Source of the DNA: Clostridiales bacterium
GTDB taxonomy: Bacteria; Bacillota; Clostridia; Clostridiales; Clostridiaceae
Reading direction: 5' to 3'
Assembly: GCA_017889345.1 (NCBI GenBank)
Contig: JAGHEJ010000003.1
Location: 26,905-90,904 of the forward strand
DNA length: 64,000 nt
In this document: piece by piece, positions 25,498 through 34,839 of the stretch
Layout of the letters: each line of letters starts with the position of its first letter
Numbering within the stretch: position 1 is the stretch's first letter
Position numbers and translations under genes: made by a program
Notes under the pieces: model-generated
Databases searched by the model: none
What the model was told of the DNA's origin: nothing
What the model saw: only the letters and a program-made list of their open reading frames with translations

Positions 25498-26793
25498 TTA
25501 TAAAATTCCAACTCTTCTAAATATCACGTCAACATTTCTTAAATGATATTGAAGGGAAAATCCATCTTCAATCTCTTCATTATTTAAATACTTCGTTACC
25601 TCTTTATTTTCAAGAAGAAGAGTTTTAAAATCTTTATTTTGAGTCCAAGATTCCATAGAAAGAGGTTGAATAATATCATAAGCCTTCTCTCTTGAAAGAC
25701 CTTTTTCAATTAATTTTGTCATTATGCGTTGAGAAAATATTACTCCGTTAGTTTTATAAATATTTTTAATCATATTATCTTCAAAAACCACAAGATTCTT
25801 TAAAATCTTCATAAATCTATTTAACATGTAATCAATAAGCATTGTAGCATCTGGCAAAATTATTCTTTCAGCACTTGAATGAGAAATATCTCTCTCATGC
25901 CAAAGAGCAATATCTTCATAAACCGTAACTATGTATCCTCTTAAAACTCTCGCACACCCTGCCATGTTCTCACTTGAAATTGGATTTCTTTTATGAGGCA
26001 TTGCACTTGATCCTTTTTGTCCCTTAGAAAAATTCTCTTCAACTTCTCGAACTTCTGTTCTTTGAAGATGTCTTAGTTCTATTCCAATTTTCTCAATAGT
26101 AGATCCAATTAATGCAATTGATGCAATATAATAAGCATGTCTATCTCTTTGAAGAGTTTGAGTTGAAATATTTGAAGAATTTATTTTCAATTTTTCACAA
26201 ACATAATCTTGAACAAAAGGTTCTGTATTTGCAAAAGTTCCAACTGCCCCACTTATTTTCCCAACTTCAACTTCACTAGAAGAAATTTTAAATCTTTCAA
26301 AATTTCTCTTCATTTCATCATACCAAAGGGCAAATTTTAATCCAAAAGAAGTAATGTCTGCATGAACTCCATGAGTTCTTCCAATACAAGGAGTATTTTT
26401 ATATAAAAGTGCCTTCTCCTTCAACACTTCTAAAAATTTTTCAATATCATCTTTAATGATATCATTTGCTTGTTTTAAAAGATAACCATAAGCTGTATCA
26501 ACAACATCTGTACTCGTGAGTCCATAATGAACCCATTTTTTCTCTTCTTCTAAAGATTCACTTACACTTCTTGTAAAAGCCACAACATCGTGTTTAGTTT
26601 CTTGTTCAAGCTCTAAAATTCTATCAATATTAAATTTTCCATTTTCCCAAAGTTTTTCCACATCTTCTTCAGGTATAATTCCATGTTTACTAAAAGCTTC
26701 ACTTGCAAAAAATTCAACTTTAAGCCAAGCATTGAATTTATTTTCTTCTGACCAAATATTTCTCATTTCATCTCTTGAATATCTGTTAATCAT
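25498..26793 (-). CDS. purB: Adenylosuccinate lyase
   Basis: The 431-aa fumarase-superfamily enzyme splits adenylosuccinate to AMP and fumarate (and SAICAR in the de novo pathway). The signature [11 protein letters not shown] is near 259-269, and the catalytic H-D-V-V-A-F and T-S-T-D-V-V-D motifs are near the N-terminus. The length is normal. It is divergent from purA, the preceding enzyme in IMP-to-AMP conversion. No other purine-synthesis gene is in the window. Confidence 0.97.
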   Translation of the reverse strand: MINRYSRDEMRNIWSEENKFNAWLKVEFFASEAFSKHGIIPEEDVEKLWENGKFNIDRILELEQETKHDVVAFTRSVSESLEEEKKWVHYGLTSTDVVDTAYGYLLKQANDIIKDDIEKFLEVLKEKALLYKNTPCIGRTHGVHADITSFGLKFALWYDEMKRNFERFKISSSEVEVGKISGAVGTFANTEPFVQDYVCEKLKINSSNISTQTLQRDRHAYYIASIALIGSTIEKIGIELRHLQRTEVREVEENFSKGQKGSSAMPHKRNPISSENMAGCARVLRGYIVTVYEDIALWHERDISHSSAERIILPDATMLIDYMLNRFMKILKNLVVFEDNMIKNIYKTNGVIFSQRIMTKLIEKGLSREKAYDIIQPLSMESWTQNKDFKTLLLENKEVTKYLNNEEIEDGFSLQYHLRNVDVIFRRVGIL

Positions 26794-26870
26794 AACTACC
26801 TCTTAATTTGAAAAATTTATTCTACCTAAAAATAATTTTATCTAAAAATAAATATAAATTCTATAAAATT

Positions 26871-26922
26871 TGGTATACTTTTCATGTAAAAAACCTTCTC
26901 CATTTAAAATTGTTAATTGGAG
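26871..26922 (+). promoter_or_regulatory. purA promoter and leader hairpin
   Basis: An extended -10 (TGG then TATACT, 26871-26879) lies 88 bases before the purA start. Between them CTCCATTTAA and TTAATTGGAG (26898-26922) form a hairpin with one mismatch, followed by ATATTTTTCCATTTTTT. The arrangement resembles a transcription attenuator; no known riboswitch is recognisable. Confidence 0.45.
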
Positions 26923-26966
26923 ATATTTTTCCATTTTTTAATTTTTTAAAAGTTAGGAGTAGTTAT

Positions 26967-28253
26967 ATGAATTCATTAGTTATCGTTGGAACTGGTTGGG
27001 GAGACGAAGGTAAAGGAAAAATAACAGACTATCTTTCTCAAAAATATGACGTTTGTGTAAGATTCCAAGGTGGAAATAACGCAGGACATACAATAAAGTT
27101 TAACAATAATAAATACGCTCTTAATTTAATTCCATCTGGAATTTTCAACGAAAAAATTTCAAATGTAATGTCAAATGGAATGGTAATAAATTTAAAAGCT
27201 CTTGTAAATGAAATAAACTCTTTAAAATCTAAAGGCTTTGACTGTAAAAATCTTTACATATCAAATAGAGCTCACATATTATTTCCATATCACATGGAAC
27301 TTGACGAAGTTTTTGAAAATTTAAAAGAAGATGAAAAAGTTGGAACAACTAAAAAAGGAATTGGTCCTTGCTATACAGACAAATCAATGAGAACTGGAAT
27401 TAGAGTTGGAGATTTATTAGACAAAGAATGTTTCCACAAAAAACTTTCAAGAAACCTTTCTTACTCAAACAAAATTCTCTCATTGTTTGGCGGTAAAACT
27501 TTTGATTTTAATGAAATTTACAATGAATATATTTCTCTAATTGAAACAATACGACCTCATGTAGTTGATACATCTTTATTTTTAAATAAAGCTTTAGAAG
27601 AGAACAAAAAAGTTTTATTTGAAGGTGCTCAAGGAATAATGCTTTGCTTAGATCATGGAACATACCCATATGTTACAAGCTCATCACCTTCTGCATCATC
27701 TGTATCACTTAATTGTGGAATACCTCCTCAAAGCATTCAAAAAGTTTTAGGAATTACAAAATCTTATGCAACTCGTGTTGGAGAAGGAGCTTTTCCAACA
27801 GAAATTAATTCTGATCTTTCAGATAGAATTCGTGAAGTTGCTCATGAATATGGAACAACAACAGGACGCGCAAGAAGAATTGGATGGCTTGATGCTGTAA
27901 TTTTAAATCATGGAAGAAGAATTTCAGGAACAACAGACCTAGCAATTACTCTTCTTGATGTATTAAGTGGAATTGAAAAATTAAAAATTTGTGTTGCTTA
28001 TTCACTAGATGGACGTGAAATTGATTATATTCCTTCAACGATTGAAGAATTTAATAGATGTAAACCAATATATATTGAAGTTGATGGTTGGAAGGAAGAC
28101 ATTTCGAATGCAAAATCTTTTGATAAACTTCCAGAAAACACAAAAGCTTACATAAGAAAAATTGAAGAGCTTACAAAAATTAAAGTATCATTAATCTCAG
28201 TTGGACCAGATAGAGAACAAACCATTGAAATTAAAGAAAGTAATTTATTTTAA
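26967..28253 (+). CDS. purA: Adenylosuccinate synthetase
   Basis: I start at ATG 26967, which has an AGGAG site and begins M-N-S-L-V-I-V-G; longer in-frame starts lie in the leader and promoter. The 428-aa enzyme makes adenylosuccinate from IMP, aspartate and GTP. It shows G-T-G-W-G-D-E-G-K-G-K at the N-terminus, G-N-N-A-G-H-T, T-T-K-K-G-I-G-P-C-Y, and R-A-R-R-I-G-W-L-D. With purB it completes AMP salvage from IMP. Confidence 0.97.
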   Translation: MNSLVIVGTGWGDEGKGKITDYLSQKYDVCVRFQGGNNAGHTIKFNNNKYALNLIPSGIFNEKISNVMSNGMVINLKALVNEINSLKSKGFDCKNLYISNRAHILFPYHMELDEVFENLKEDEKVGTTKKGIGPCYTDKSMRTGIRVGDLLDKECFHKKLSRNLSYSNKILSLFGGKTFDFNEIYNEYISLIETIRPHVVDTSLFLNKALEENKKVLFEGAQGIMLCLDHGTYPYVTSSSPSASSVSLNCGIPPQSIQKVLGITKSYATRVGEGAFPTEINSDLSDRIREVAHEYGTTTGRARRIGWLDAVILNHGRRISGTTDLAITLLDVLSGIEKLKICVAYSLDGREIDYIPSTIEEFNRCKPIYIEVDGWKEDISNAKSFDKLPENTKAYIRKIEELTKIKVSLISVGPDREQTIEIKESNLF

Positions 28254-28297
28254 TGTGTGATAAAATAAAACCATAAATAAACTAGTGAGGTGATTTT

Positions 28298-28561
28298 GTG
28301 AATATAAGAATTTATGGAAACAACAACTGACAAGCTTGCGTTATGTTGAAAGAGGATCTTTCAAAAAAGAATATAGAATTTAATTACATAGACATTCTAG
28401 AGAGCATGGGAAATCTAAAAGAATATTTAAAATATAGAGATTCAAATTCTATTTTTAATCAGTACAAAGAAATGAACAAAATTGGAATTCCTTTAATCGT
28501 TGTTGAAAAAGACGGATACGAACAATTATTTACTGAACGTTATAAAGCAGACTTTTTGTAA
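28298..28561 (+). CDS. Glutaredoxin-like protein, probable selenoprotein (UGA = Sec11)
   Basis: Translation starts at GTG 28298 after a GAGGTG site. Codon 11 is TGA (28328-28330), after which the frame continues to TAA for 87 residues. The UGA sits exactly where the first cysteine of a C-x-x-C redox motif is expected: beta strand N-I-R-I-Y-G, then N-N-N-U-Q-A-C-V. The rest is a thioredoxin fold with N-I-E-F-N-Y-I-D-I and the cis-proline loop I-G-I-P-L-I-V. A hairpin with a GGA loop lies 23 bases after the UGA, as in bacterial SECIS elements. The 44-base gap after purA suggests co-transcription. If UGA is not recoded, the gene is broken. Confidence 0.8.
28346..28364 (+). promoter_or_regulatory. 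Candidate bacterial SECIS element
   Basis: TTGAAAGA and TCTTTCAA form a perfect 8-bp stem closed by a GGA loop. The loop begins 24 bases after the in-frame TGA (23 bases lie between), within the 16-37 base range known for bacterial SECIS elements, and has G in its first two positions as SelB recognition expects. Confidence 0.72.
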
Positions 28562-28752
28562 AAAACATATTTATTATTGAATAATTTATTTTCATATTGG
28601 ATAATATATTATTGAAACCATTTAAGACTTATAAGATTAGATTTTGTACTTATGTTTAATATAAACATCTATTTAAAGTATAAAGTTTAAGCACGTTGAT
28701 TAGTTATGGAAACTGCACCTTATAACTCTTATTTGGTTTCTTTATTTTTTGT

Positions 28753-28781
28753 TTGACTTTGGACAAGTTTAGTAAGATAAT
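28753..28781 (+). promoter_or_regulatory. SigmaA-type promoter
   Basis: TTGACT and GATAAT are separated by 17 bases, 30 bases before a start codon at 28811 that has an AAAGGAG site. This is one of the best promoter matches in the window. Confidence 0.7.
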
Positions 28782-28810
28782 TGTGATATAAATATAAAGG
28801 AGAAATTACT

Positions 28811-28897
28811 ATGTCAAAGTCTACAATATTTTTAATCAGAAGAGTTTTATTTTGCATAATACTATTCTTCATTGGATGTATTATCGGATATATTTAA
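28811..28897 (+). CDS. 28-residue hydrophobic small membrane protein
   Basis: The frame runs from ATG 28811 to TAA 28897. A good promoter (28753-28781) and an AAAGGAG site at 28796-28802 support it. The product is a short basic start (M-S-K-S then R-R) and one membrane helix with two cysteines and a G-C-I-I-G-Y-I end. Its last 36 bases overlap the 3' end of scpB on the other strand. It could be a small membrane regulator or a type I toxin-like peptide. The preceding 28562-28752 holds AT-rich repeats of ATTATTGAA-like sequence and no other gene. Confidence 0.55.
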   Translation: MSKSTIFLIRRVLFCIILFFIGCIIGYI

Positions 28898-29452
28898 TCT
28901 TTCTTCCTCATCTTCATCCATATCTTCAAGAGCTGGAAGTTCTTCCAATTTCCCAATACCAAATTGTTTTAAAAAATTATCTGTGGTTCCATATAAAATT
29001 GGACGACCTATCCCTTCAAGTCTTCCAGATTCTTTTATAAGCTCTTTATCTAAAAGAGTTTGTATAACCTTATCACTACGAACTCCTCTTATTTCTTCAA
29101 TCTCAACTCTCGTTATCGGTTGTTTATATGAAATAATCGAAAGAGTTTCAATAGCTGCTTGAGATAATGATTGTCTTTGATTAGTTTTTAAAAGCTTTAC
29201 TATGTAAGGTTCATTTTCAGGTTTAGTTCCCAATTGATATTTATCGTCAACCTTAAATAATTTTATCCCTCTATTTTTTTCATTATATAAATTTTCAAAC
29301 TCATTCATAAGCCTTAAAGTTATCTCAAGACTCTCTTCTAAGATAGTGCTCAACTCTTTTATAGAAATTGGATCTCCATGTACAAACAAAACTGATTCTA
29401 TAGCAGAAAAATAATTTTCCATTAGCTTCTTATCCATATTTAATTTATCCAT
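28862..29452 (-). CDS. scpB: Segregation and condensation protein B
   Basis: I start at ATG 29452, eight bases inside scpA, with GAGGAA upstream; longer in-frame extension lies in scpA. The 196-aa protein consists of two winged helices. It shows [12 protein letters not shown], then the conserved [25 protein letters not shown] and G-R-P-I-L-Y-G-T. ScpB dimers bind ScpA in the SMC condensin complex. An acidic tail follows. Confidence 0.96.
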   Translation of the reverse strand: MDKLNMDKKLMENYFSAIESVLFVHGDPISIKELSTILEESLEITLRLMNEFENLYNEKNRGIKLFKVDDKYQLGTKPENEPYIVKLLKTNQRQSLSQAAIETLSIISYKQPITRVEIEEIRGVRSDKVIQTLLDKELIKESGRLEGIGRPILYGTTDNFLKQFGIGKLEELPALEDMDEDEEERLNISDNTSNEE

Positions 29453-30203
29453 TAACAATTTCCTCACTCGTCTCATCAATTTTTTGAATTATAATATTTG
29501 AAAATTTATCCACTTGTACAACATTAAAATATTTTTGTTTAACAAGTTCAAGAATTGCAATAAACGTAACTATAATTTCAAGTTTCTCTTCGCATTTTAA
29601 AATAATCTCATCAAATTTTAAAATTGAATCACTACAAGTTTTTAAATAATCAATCTTATCTTCAATTTTAAATTTATCAACATAAATATTATTTTGAATT
29701 GGATTAGAAATATTTTGCTTCTCTACATAGGCATTTATTAAAGCTTTATACTTAACGTAAAAATCCAAAATATCCATATTTTTGAAAAGTTCCGTTATAT
29801 CAACTGTAGAATCTTTCTTTTGAAAAATTATCTCTGGCTTTTTAAAATACGCATTTCCCTTTGAAGTATATCTATCAAGTAAAAATTGAGATGCTCTTTT
29901 AAATTTCCTATACTCAAGTAATCTTTCAAACAATATTTTTTGTAAATCTTCTTCATCTTCCTTTTCCTCAACTTTTGGTTTCTTAGGAAGAAGTGAGCGA
30001 GATTTTATCTCTATTAAAGTCGCAGCCATTACAATAAATTCCGATGCAATATCTAAATCCATTTCTTTTAATTTGTTTATATAATCTATATATTGAACAG
30101 TTATGCTATAGATATTTACATTATAAATATCCATTTTATTTTTCTTAATAAGATGTAATAATAAATCAAAAGGTCCTTCAAAATTTTCTATTTTTATATT
30201 CAT
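29445..30203 (-). CDS. scpA: Segregation and condensation protein A (kleisin)
   Basis: The 252-aa kleisin bridges the SMC heads. The N-terminus shows [19 protein letters not shown] and [14 protein letters not shown], and the C-terminal winged helix has F-I-A-I-L-E-L-V-K. It overlaps scpB by eight bases. Family length and order are normal. Confidence 0.96.
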   Translation of the reverse strand: MNIKIENFEGPFDLLLHLIKKNKMDIYNVNIYSITVQYIDYINKLKEMDLDIASEFIVMAATLIEIKSRSLLPKKPKVEEKEDEEDLQKILFERLLEYRKFKRASQFLLDRYTSKGNAYFKKPEIIFQKKDSTVDITELFKNMDILDFYVKYKALINAYVEKQNISNPIQNNIYVDKFKIEDKIDYLKTCSDSILKFDEIILKCEEKLEIIVTFIAILELVKQKYFNVVQVDKFSNIIIQKIDETSEEIVNG

Positions 30204-30279
30204 AATAAAATTAACCTTATTATTTCTAAATTTTAAAAGTAATTTTAATTTTATAATTATAACAAATTATATCAAATGA

Positions 30280-30311
30280 AAATAGGGCAATTAAATCTAA
30301 TTGCCCTATTT
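30280..30311 (-). terminator. Terminator of dacF
   Basis: A 14-bp stem (AAATAGGGCAATTA with its complement) has a 4-base loop and T-rich flanks on both sides. It lies between dacF and scpA. Confidence 0.85.
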
Positions 30312-30328
30312 TTAAAATTTTATATTAT

Positions 30329-31546
30329 TTAATTTTCTTGCTTAACTTCCTCAGGTTTTTGTTCTTCTGGTTTTGGCTCTTCTGATTTTTCATTATCTTT
30401 ATCTTTGTTAAAGATTGAAGTTATTTTATCTAATAAATTATTGTTCTTAATATCACGATCACTATAAACTTCTACTCTTCCAACTTCTTTTCCATCAACT
30501 AAAACTATTGCCTCTCCAACAACTTCGCCTTGTTTTATATGTTTCTTGCTCTTATCAACATTAACCTTAGTTGTAAGTTTTAAATCTTTTCCCTTTTCAA
30601 CAACAACACTTAATGGAGTTTTAGCTTTTAAAATTGCAAAATTATCTTTATTGCTACCAAATTGGTGTTTAGAAATTTCAGCATCTTGAGATACTATTTC
30701 TTTTCTCTCAAATAATGAGAAACCATAATTTAATAACATGCTAGCATCCCTATTTCTAATTTTATATGTAGGAGCTCCCATTATAATCGCAAGCATTCTA
30801 ATATCATTTCTTTGTGCTGTTGCAGAAATACAATACTTAGCTTCATTGGTGAAACCTGTTTTTAATCCATCACAACCATTAAAAAATCTAACAAGTTTGT
30901 TGTGATTTACAAGTTCAATTGGACTCTTTCTATTTGCAGAAATTGTCTCCATGTATGTACCACTATACTTTAATATATCTTTGTGTTTTAAAAGTTCTCT
31001 TGACATAATTGAAATATCATAAGCTGTTGTTAAGTGATTTTCAACTGGAAGCCCTGTAGGATTTTGGAAAGTTGTATCTTTCATACCAAGCTCTCTAGCT
31101 CTATTATTCATCTTCTTAACAAAATTTTCAACCGTACCACCTAAATACTCAGCAAGTGCAACTGCTGCATCATTTCCAGAAGCAATAGCAACACCTTTTA
31201 TTAAATCCTCAACTGTTCTTAACTCACCAGCTTCTAAAAGCATAGTGCTTCCACCCATTTTTTGAGCGTTCTCTGTAACAGTTACAACATCATCCATTCT
31301 AATTTTTCCACTGTCAACTGCTTCCATTGTTAAAAGCATTGTCATAATTTTAGTAACAGATGCTGGAGCAAACTTCTCCTTAGAATTTTTGTCAAATATA
31401 ATTTTTCCTGTTTCAACTTCCATCAATATAGCTGACTTCGCCTCAACATCTATACCCTGTGTAGAATCATTCATTGCCTGTACTGGAAAACAACTAACTA
31501 TAAAAGAACAAAGCACACCAAACAATACTGACTTAAATATTCTCAT
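30329..31546 (-). CDS. dacF: D-alanyl-D-alanine carboxypeptidase (PBP5/DacF type)
   Basis: I start at ATG 31546 after GGGAGG; an upstream in-frame start has no such site. The 405-aa enzyme trims the last D-Ala from peptidoglycan stem peptides. It has a signal peptide (about 1-24), the S63-x-x-K66 motif in A-S-V-T-K, S123-G-N, and K229-T-G. The C-terminal beta domain is followed by a Lys/Glu/Pro-rich tail in place of the amphipathic membrane anchor. The symbol follows gene order (deoB-pdp-dacF) in related clostridia. Confidence 0.92.
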   Translation of the reverse strand: MRIFKSVLFGVLCSFIVSCFPVQAMNDSTQGIDVEAKSAILMEVETGKIIFDKNSKEKFAPASVTKIMTMLLTMEAVDSGKIRMDDVVTVTENAQKMGGSTMLLEAGELRTVEDLIKGVAIASGNDAAVALAEYLGGTVENFVKKMNNRARELGMKDTTFQNPTGLPVENHLTTAYDISIMSRELLKHKDILKYSGTYMETISANRKSPIELVNHNKLVRFFNGCDGLKTGFTNEAKYCISATAQRNDIRMLAIIMGAPTYKIRNRDASMLLNYGFSLFERKEIVSQDAEISKHQFGSNKDNFAILKAKTPLSVVVEKGKDLKLTTKVNVDKSKKHIKQGEVVGEAIVLVDGKEVGRVEVYSDRDIKNNNLLDKITSIFNKDKDNEKSEEPKPEEQKPEEVKQEN

Positions 31547-31565
31547 GAATATCCTCCCTTTGACA

Positions 31566-31624
31566 TAAAAAATAACCATATAAGTAATATCACCAATTAA
31601 TGTGATATTATTTAATATGGTTAT
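31566..31624 (-). terminator. Two-part terminator after pdp
   Basis: Inner arms TAATATCAC and GTGATATTA are enclosed by outer arms ATAACCATAT and ATATGGTTAT. A run of six T follows on the - strand. Confidence 0.8.
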
Positions 31625-31635
31625 AATGTTAAAGG

Positions 31636-32940
31636 TTATTTTATAATTCTATAAATTAGTTCATCTTTTGTTTTATATTGTTTGGAAATCTTAATACTTT
31701 CATCTAATCTATGATATATACTCTCCATATCTTTATAGTCATTGTGATGAATAGTACAAATTACATCTCCAACTTTTACATAGTCAGAAACCTTCTTTGA
31801 AAATATTATTCCTACAGATGGATCTATTTCACTCTCTTTTGTTTCTCTTCCTGCTCCAAGTGACATTGCTATTTTCCCAATTCCCTCAGCATTTATCGAA
31901 GAAATATATCCCTCTTCTTTTGAAACATACTCACAAATATTTTTAGCAACTTTATATGTTTCAATATTATCTATAACATCAATATTTCCACCTTGAGAAA
32001 CTATCCACTCACGAAACTTATTGTAAGCACTTCCATCTTTAATAGATTTAAGAGCAAGCTCTTTTCCTTCTTCTATTGAAGAAGCTTTTTTCCCTAAATA
32101 TATCATAAGAGAAGATATTGTAAGAGCAACTTCAACTAAATCTTCAGGTCCATTTCCTTTTAAAACATCAATAACTTCCCTAACTTCTATAATATTCCCA
32201 ATTCCATTTCCAAGAGGTTCATCCATATTAGATAGTACACAAATTGTAGTTCTACCTAATTTCTTACCTATATTAACCATAGTTGTTGCAAGTTTTTCCC
32301 CATCTTCTATGGTTTTCATAAATGCACCATTTCCAACTTTTATATCTAAAACTATAGCATCTGCTCCTGAAGCAATTTTTTTGCTCATAATGCTAGACGC
32401 AATTAAAGAAATATCATCAACTGTTGCTGTAACATCTCTAAGTGCGTATATTTTTTTATCCGCAGGAGCTAAAGCTTCTGTTTGACCTGCAATAACCATT
32501 CCATGTTTTTTTACCTTATCTTTAAACTCATCTATTTTCATTGAAGTTTTAAATCCTTCAATAGATTCTAGTTTATCAATAGTTCCTCCAGTAAAACCTA
32601 AACCTCTTCCACTCATTTTTGCAACTGGAATTCCAAAAGATGCAACTATCGGAGTTATAATTAATGAAATCTTATCTCCAACTCCACCTGTTGAATGTTT
32701 GTCAACTTTAACTCCATCAATATCACTTAAATCCAAAGTAGTTCCTGAAAACGCCATAGCTAAAGTTAAATTTGAGGTTTCTTCATCACACATTTTATTC
32801 AAAAATATTGCCATAATTAAAGCCGCTGCTTGATAATCTGGAATATTTCCCTTTGTATATTCATTTACAAAATACTCGATTTCCTCTTTAGATAACTTAA
32901 GCTTATTTTTCTTCTTCTCAATAATATCTATAATATTCAT
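31636..32940 (-). CDS. pdp: Pyrimidine-nucleoside (thymidine) phosphorylase
   Basis: The 434-aa enzyme cleaves pyrimidine nucleosides with phosphate to base and (deoxy)ribose 1-phosphate. The family signature S-G-R-G-L-G-F-T-G-G-T-I-D-K-L-E is near 108-123, with K-H-S-T-G-G-V-G-D-K upstream. It follows deoB, which isomerises the sugar phosphate product, so the pair feeds nucleoside sugars to central metabolism. The length is normal. Confidence 0.95.
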   Translation of the reverse strand: MNIIDIIEKKKNKLKLSKEEIEYFVNEYTKGNIPDYQAAALIMAIFLNKMCDEETSNLTLAMAFSGTTLDLSDIDGVKVDKHSTGGVGDKISLIITPIVASFGIPVAKMSGRGLGFTGGTIDKLESIEGFKTSMKIDEFKDKVKKHGMVIAGQTEALAPADKKIYALRDVTATVDDISLIASSIMSKKIASGADAIVLDIKVGNGAFMKTIEDGEKLATTMVNIGKKLGRTTICVLSNMDEPLGNGIGNIIEVREVIDVLKGNGPEDLVEVALTISSLMIYLGKKASSIEEGKELALKSIKDGSAYNKFREWIVSQGGNIDVIDNIETYKVAKNICEYVSKEEGYISSINAEGIGKIAMSLGAGRETKESEIDPSVGIIFSKKVSDYVKVGDVICTIHHNDYKDMESIYHRLDESIKISKQYKTKDELIYRIIK

Positions 32941-32954
32941 ATAAAATCCCAGCC

Positions 32955-34121
32955 TTAGCCTAATATATTATTTTTAAAACTAGTTCCATAAATATCATTT
33001 TCAATTCCAAATAAATCTAAAACAGTTTTTCCAATATCACCAAAACTATCTCTTACTCCTAAATCACTACTCTTTAAATTTTTCCCATAAACAATTAAAG
33101 GAATTTGCTCTCTTGTGTGATCTGTTCCAGGAGTTGTTGGGTCACAACCATGGTCCGCAGTTAAAATTAAAACATCATCTTCTCTCATGTTATCTATAAT
33201 TTCTGGAATTTTAGAATCAAATTCTGAAATTGCATTTGCATAACCATTAACATCATTTCTATGACCATACATCATGTCAAAATCAACTAAATTTGTAAAC
33301 ACAAGTCCATTAAAATCTCTTTTCATAACTTCTATGGTTTTATCTATACCATCCAAATTGCTAACAGTTTTAATTTTTTCAGTAATACCAAAACCATTAA
33401 ATATATCATATATTTTACCAATGCTTACAACATCTTTTCCATTTTCCTTTAAATAATCAAGCATTGTTTTTCCTGGTGGATCTATTGCGTAATCTCGTCT
33501 ATTTGAAGTTCTTTTAAATTCTCCAACTTTTCCAACAAAAGGTCTAGAAATTACACGCCCAACCAATCTATCACCAACAAGCATTTCTCTAGCTATCTCA
33601 CACATTTTATACAATTCATCAACTGAAACAATCTCTTCATGTGCAGCAATTTGAAAAACTGAATCAGCAGAAGTATATAAAATTACATTTCCAGTTTCCA
33701 TATGCTCCTTACCTAATCTCTCAATTATTTCCGTACCAGAAGCAACACAATTTCCTATAACTTTTATTCCGATTTTACTTTCAAATTCATCAATTATATC
33801 TTTAGGAAATCCATTTGGAAAAGTTTGAAGAGGAGTTTTAGTTATAACTCCAGCTATTTCTAAATGTCCAGTAATTGTATCTTTTCCTTGAGACAATTCA
33901 TTACAAACTCCAATTGAAGCCAAAGGATTTTCACAAGGATTTAAATTTAAAGATTTTATGTTTCCTATTCCTAATTTTTTAAAATTATCCAATACGATCT
34001 TGTTTGAATTCTCAATTATATGACGAAAAGTATTGCATCCCTTATCTCCATAATTAGAAGAATCGTGCATTTCTCCAACACCTAGGCTATCTAAAACTAT
34101 TAAAATTACTCTTCTACTCAA
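32955..34121 (-). CDS. deoB: Phosphopentomutase
   Basis: The best start is TTG 34121, six bases after GAGGTG, giving M-S-R-R-V-I-L-I-V-L-D-S; a GTG three codons earlier lies on the ribosome site. The 388-aa alkaline-phosphatase-fold enzyme converts ribose or deoxyribose 1-phosphate to the 5-phosphate. Metal motifs V-L-D-S-L-G-V-G and T-A-D-H-G-C-D-P-T, plus G-T-D-H-T-R-E, are present. It is coupled with pdp; no purine nucleoside phosphorylase gene lies between them. Confidence 0.95.
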   Translation of the reverse strand: MSRRVILIVLDSLGVGEMHDSSNYGDKGCNTFRHIIENSNKIVLDNFKKLGIGNIKSLNLNPCENPLASIGVCNELSQGKDTITGHLEIAGVITKTPLQTFPNGFPKDIIDEFESKIGIKVIGNCVASGTEIIERLGKEHMETGNVILYTSADSVFQIAAHEEIVSVDELYKMCEIAREMLVGDRLVGRVISRPFVGKVGEFKRTSNRRDYAIDPPGKTMLDYLKENGKDVVSIGKIYDIFNGFGITEKIKTVSNLDGIDKTIEVMKRDFNGLVFTNLVDFDMMYGHRNDVNGYANAISEFDSKIPEIIDNMREDDVLILTADHGCDPTTPGTDHTREQIPLIVYGKNLKSSDLGVRDSFGDIGKTVLDLFGIENDIYGTSFKNNILG

Positions 34122-34144
34122 ACATATCACCTCAAATTTTTAAT

Positions 34145-34771
34145 TTAATAGATTAATTTAATTATAAACGGTGTAATTAAACATTGAAATAACAAAGAAA
34201 TTAAAATGCTTAACAACACAAACAAAATTAAAAATCTCAATGAAATGGAATTATCATTCGTTGAAAATCTTCCTTTAAATCTTGTCCTAGAAATTCCTCT
34301 AGAAATACTCTTTACACTGAGCAAAATATATAAAAATAACATCAACGCATTTGGAAGTATTATTGTAAAAAGAGTTAAGATTACTCCTTTAAAACTAAAA
34401 TTCGTAAGCATAAATGTAATTGTAAAACCAAGAGTAAATCCTTTTAAAGATAAAGTTACCAAAGTTATCGGTGAAAATAAAACGCTCGTACTAAACAAAA
34501 CAAAAACTAATATTGGAATTGCAACTGTCAAAAATGTTGTTTTCAAAGTATGCATTATTGTAAAATTTCCATTTTGGATGGCATTCATATATTCTATAAA
34601 ATCATTTTTAAGATACGTAACAATTTCTGAATCTAAATATGTAAATAAATAAACCCCTATTAAGAAACCTGAAAGTAGGAACAACAAAACCATCATATAA
34701 ATAATAAAATTTTTACTATAATTCTCTTTTAATCCCACCGATAAAGTTCTACTTTTTATCATGTTTCTCAT
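34145..34771 (-). CDS. spoIIM: Stage II sporulation protein M
   Basis: The 208-aa membrane protein has about five hydrophobic segments. The segment G-F-L-I-G-V-Y-L-F and the K-G-F-T-L-G-F-T-I-T-F region match SpoIIM, part of the SpoIIDMP complex that remodels septal peptidoglycan during engulfment. It indicates endospore formation. It lies between a Nudix gene and deoB, the common clostridial order, but xerD, usually next to it, is absent. Confidence 0.88.
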   Translation of the reverse strand: MRNMIKSRTLSVGLKENYSKNFIIYMMVLLFLLSGFLIGVYLFTYLDSEIVTYLKNDFIEYMNAIQNGNFTIMHTLKTTFLTVAIPILVFVLFSTSVLFSPITLVTLSLKGFTLGFTITFMLTNFSFKGVILTLFTIILPNALMLFLYILLSVKSISRGISRTRFKGRFSTNDNSISLRFLILFVLLSILISLLFQCLITPFIIKLIY

Positions 34772-34839
34772 CCCCCTATTTGTTAAATAATTATGAGAAA
34801 CAGTTTCCTTATATGTTTAAAAAAATAAAATTTTTTATT

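Noticed and set aside
34206..34652. 148-codon open frame on the + strand opposite spoIIM
   Set aside because: It is antisense to spoIIM, has Lys/Val-rich low-information sequence and no ribosome site.
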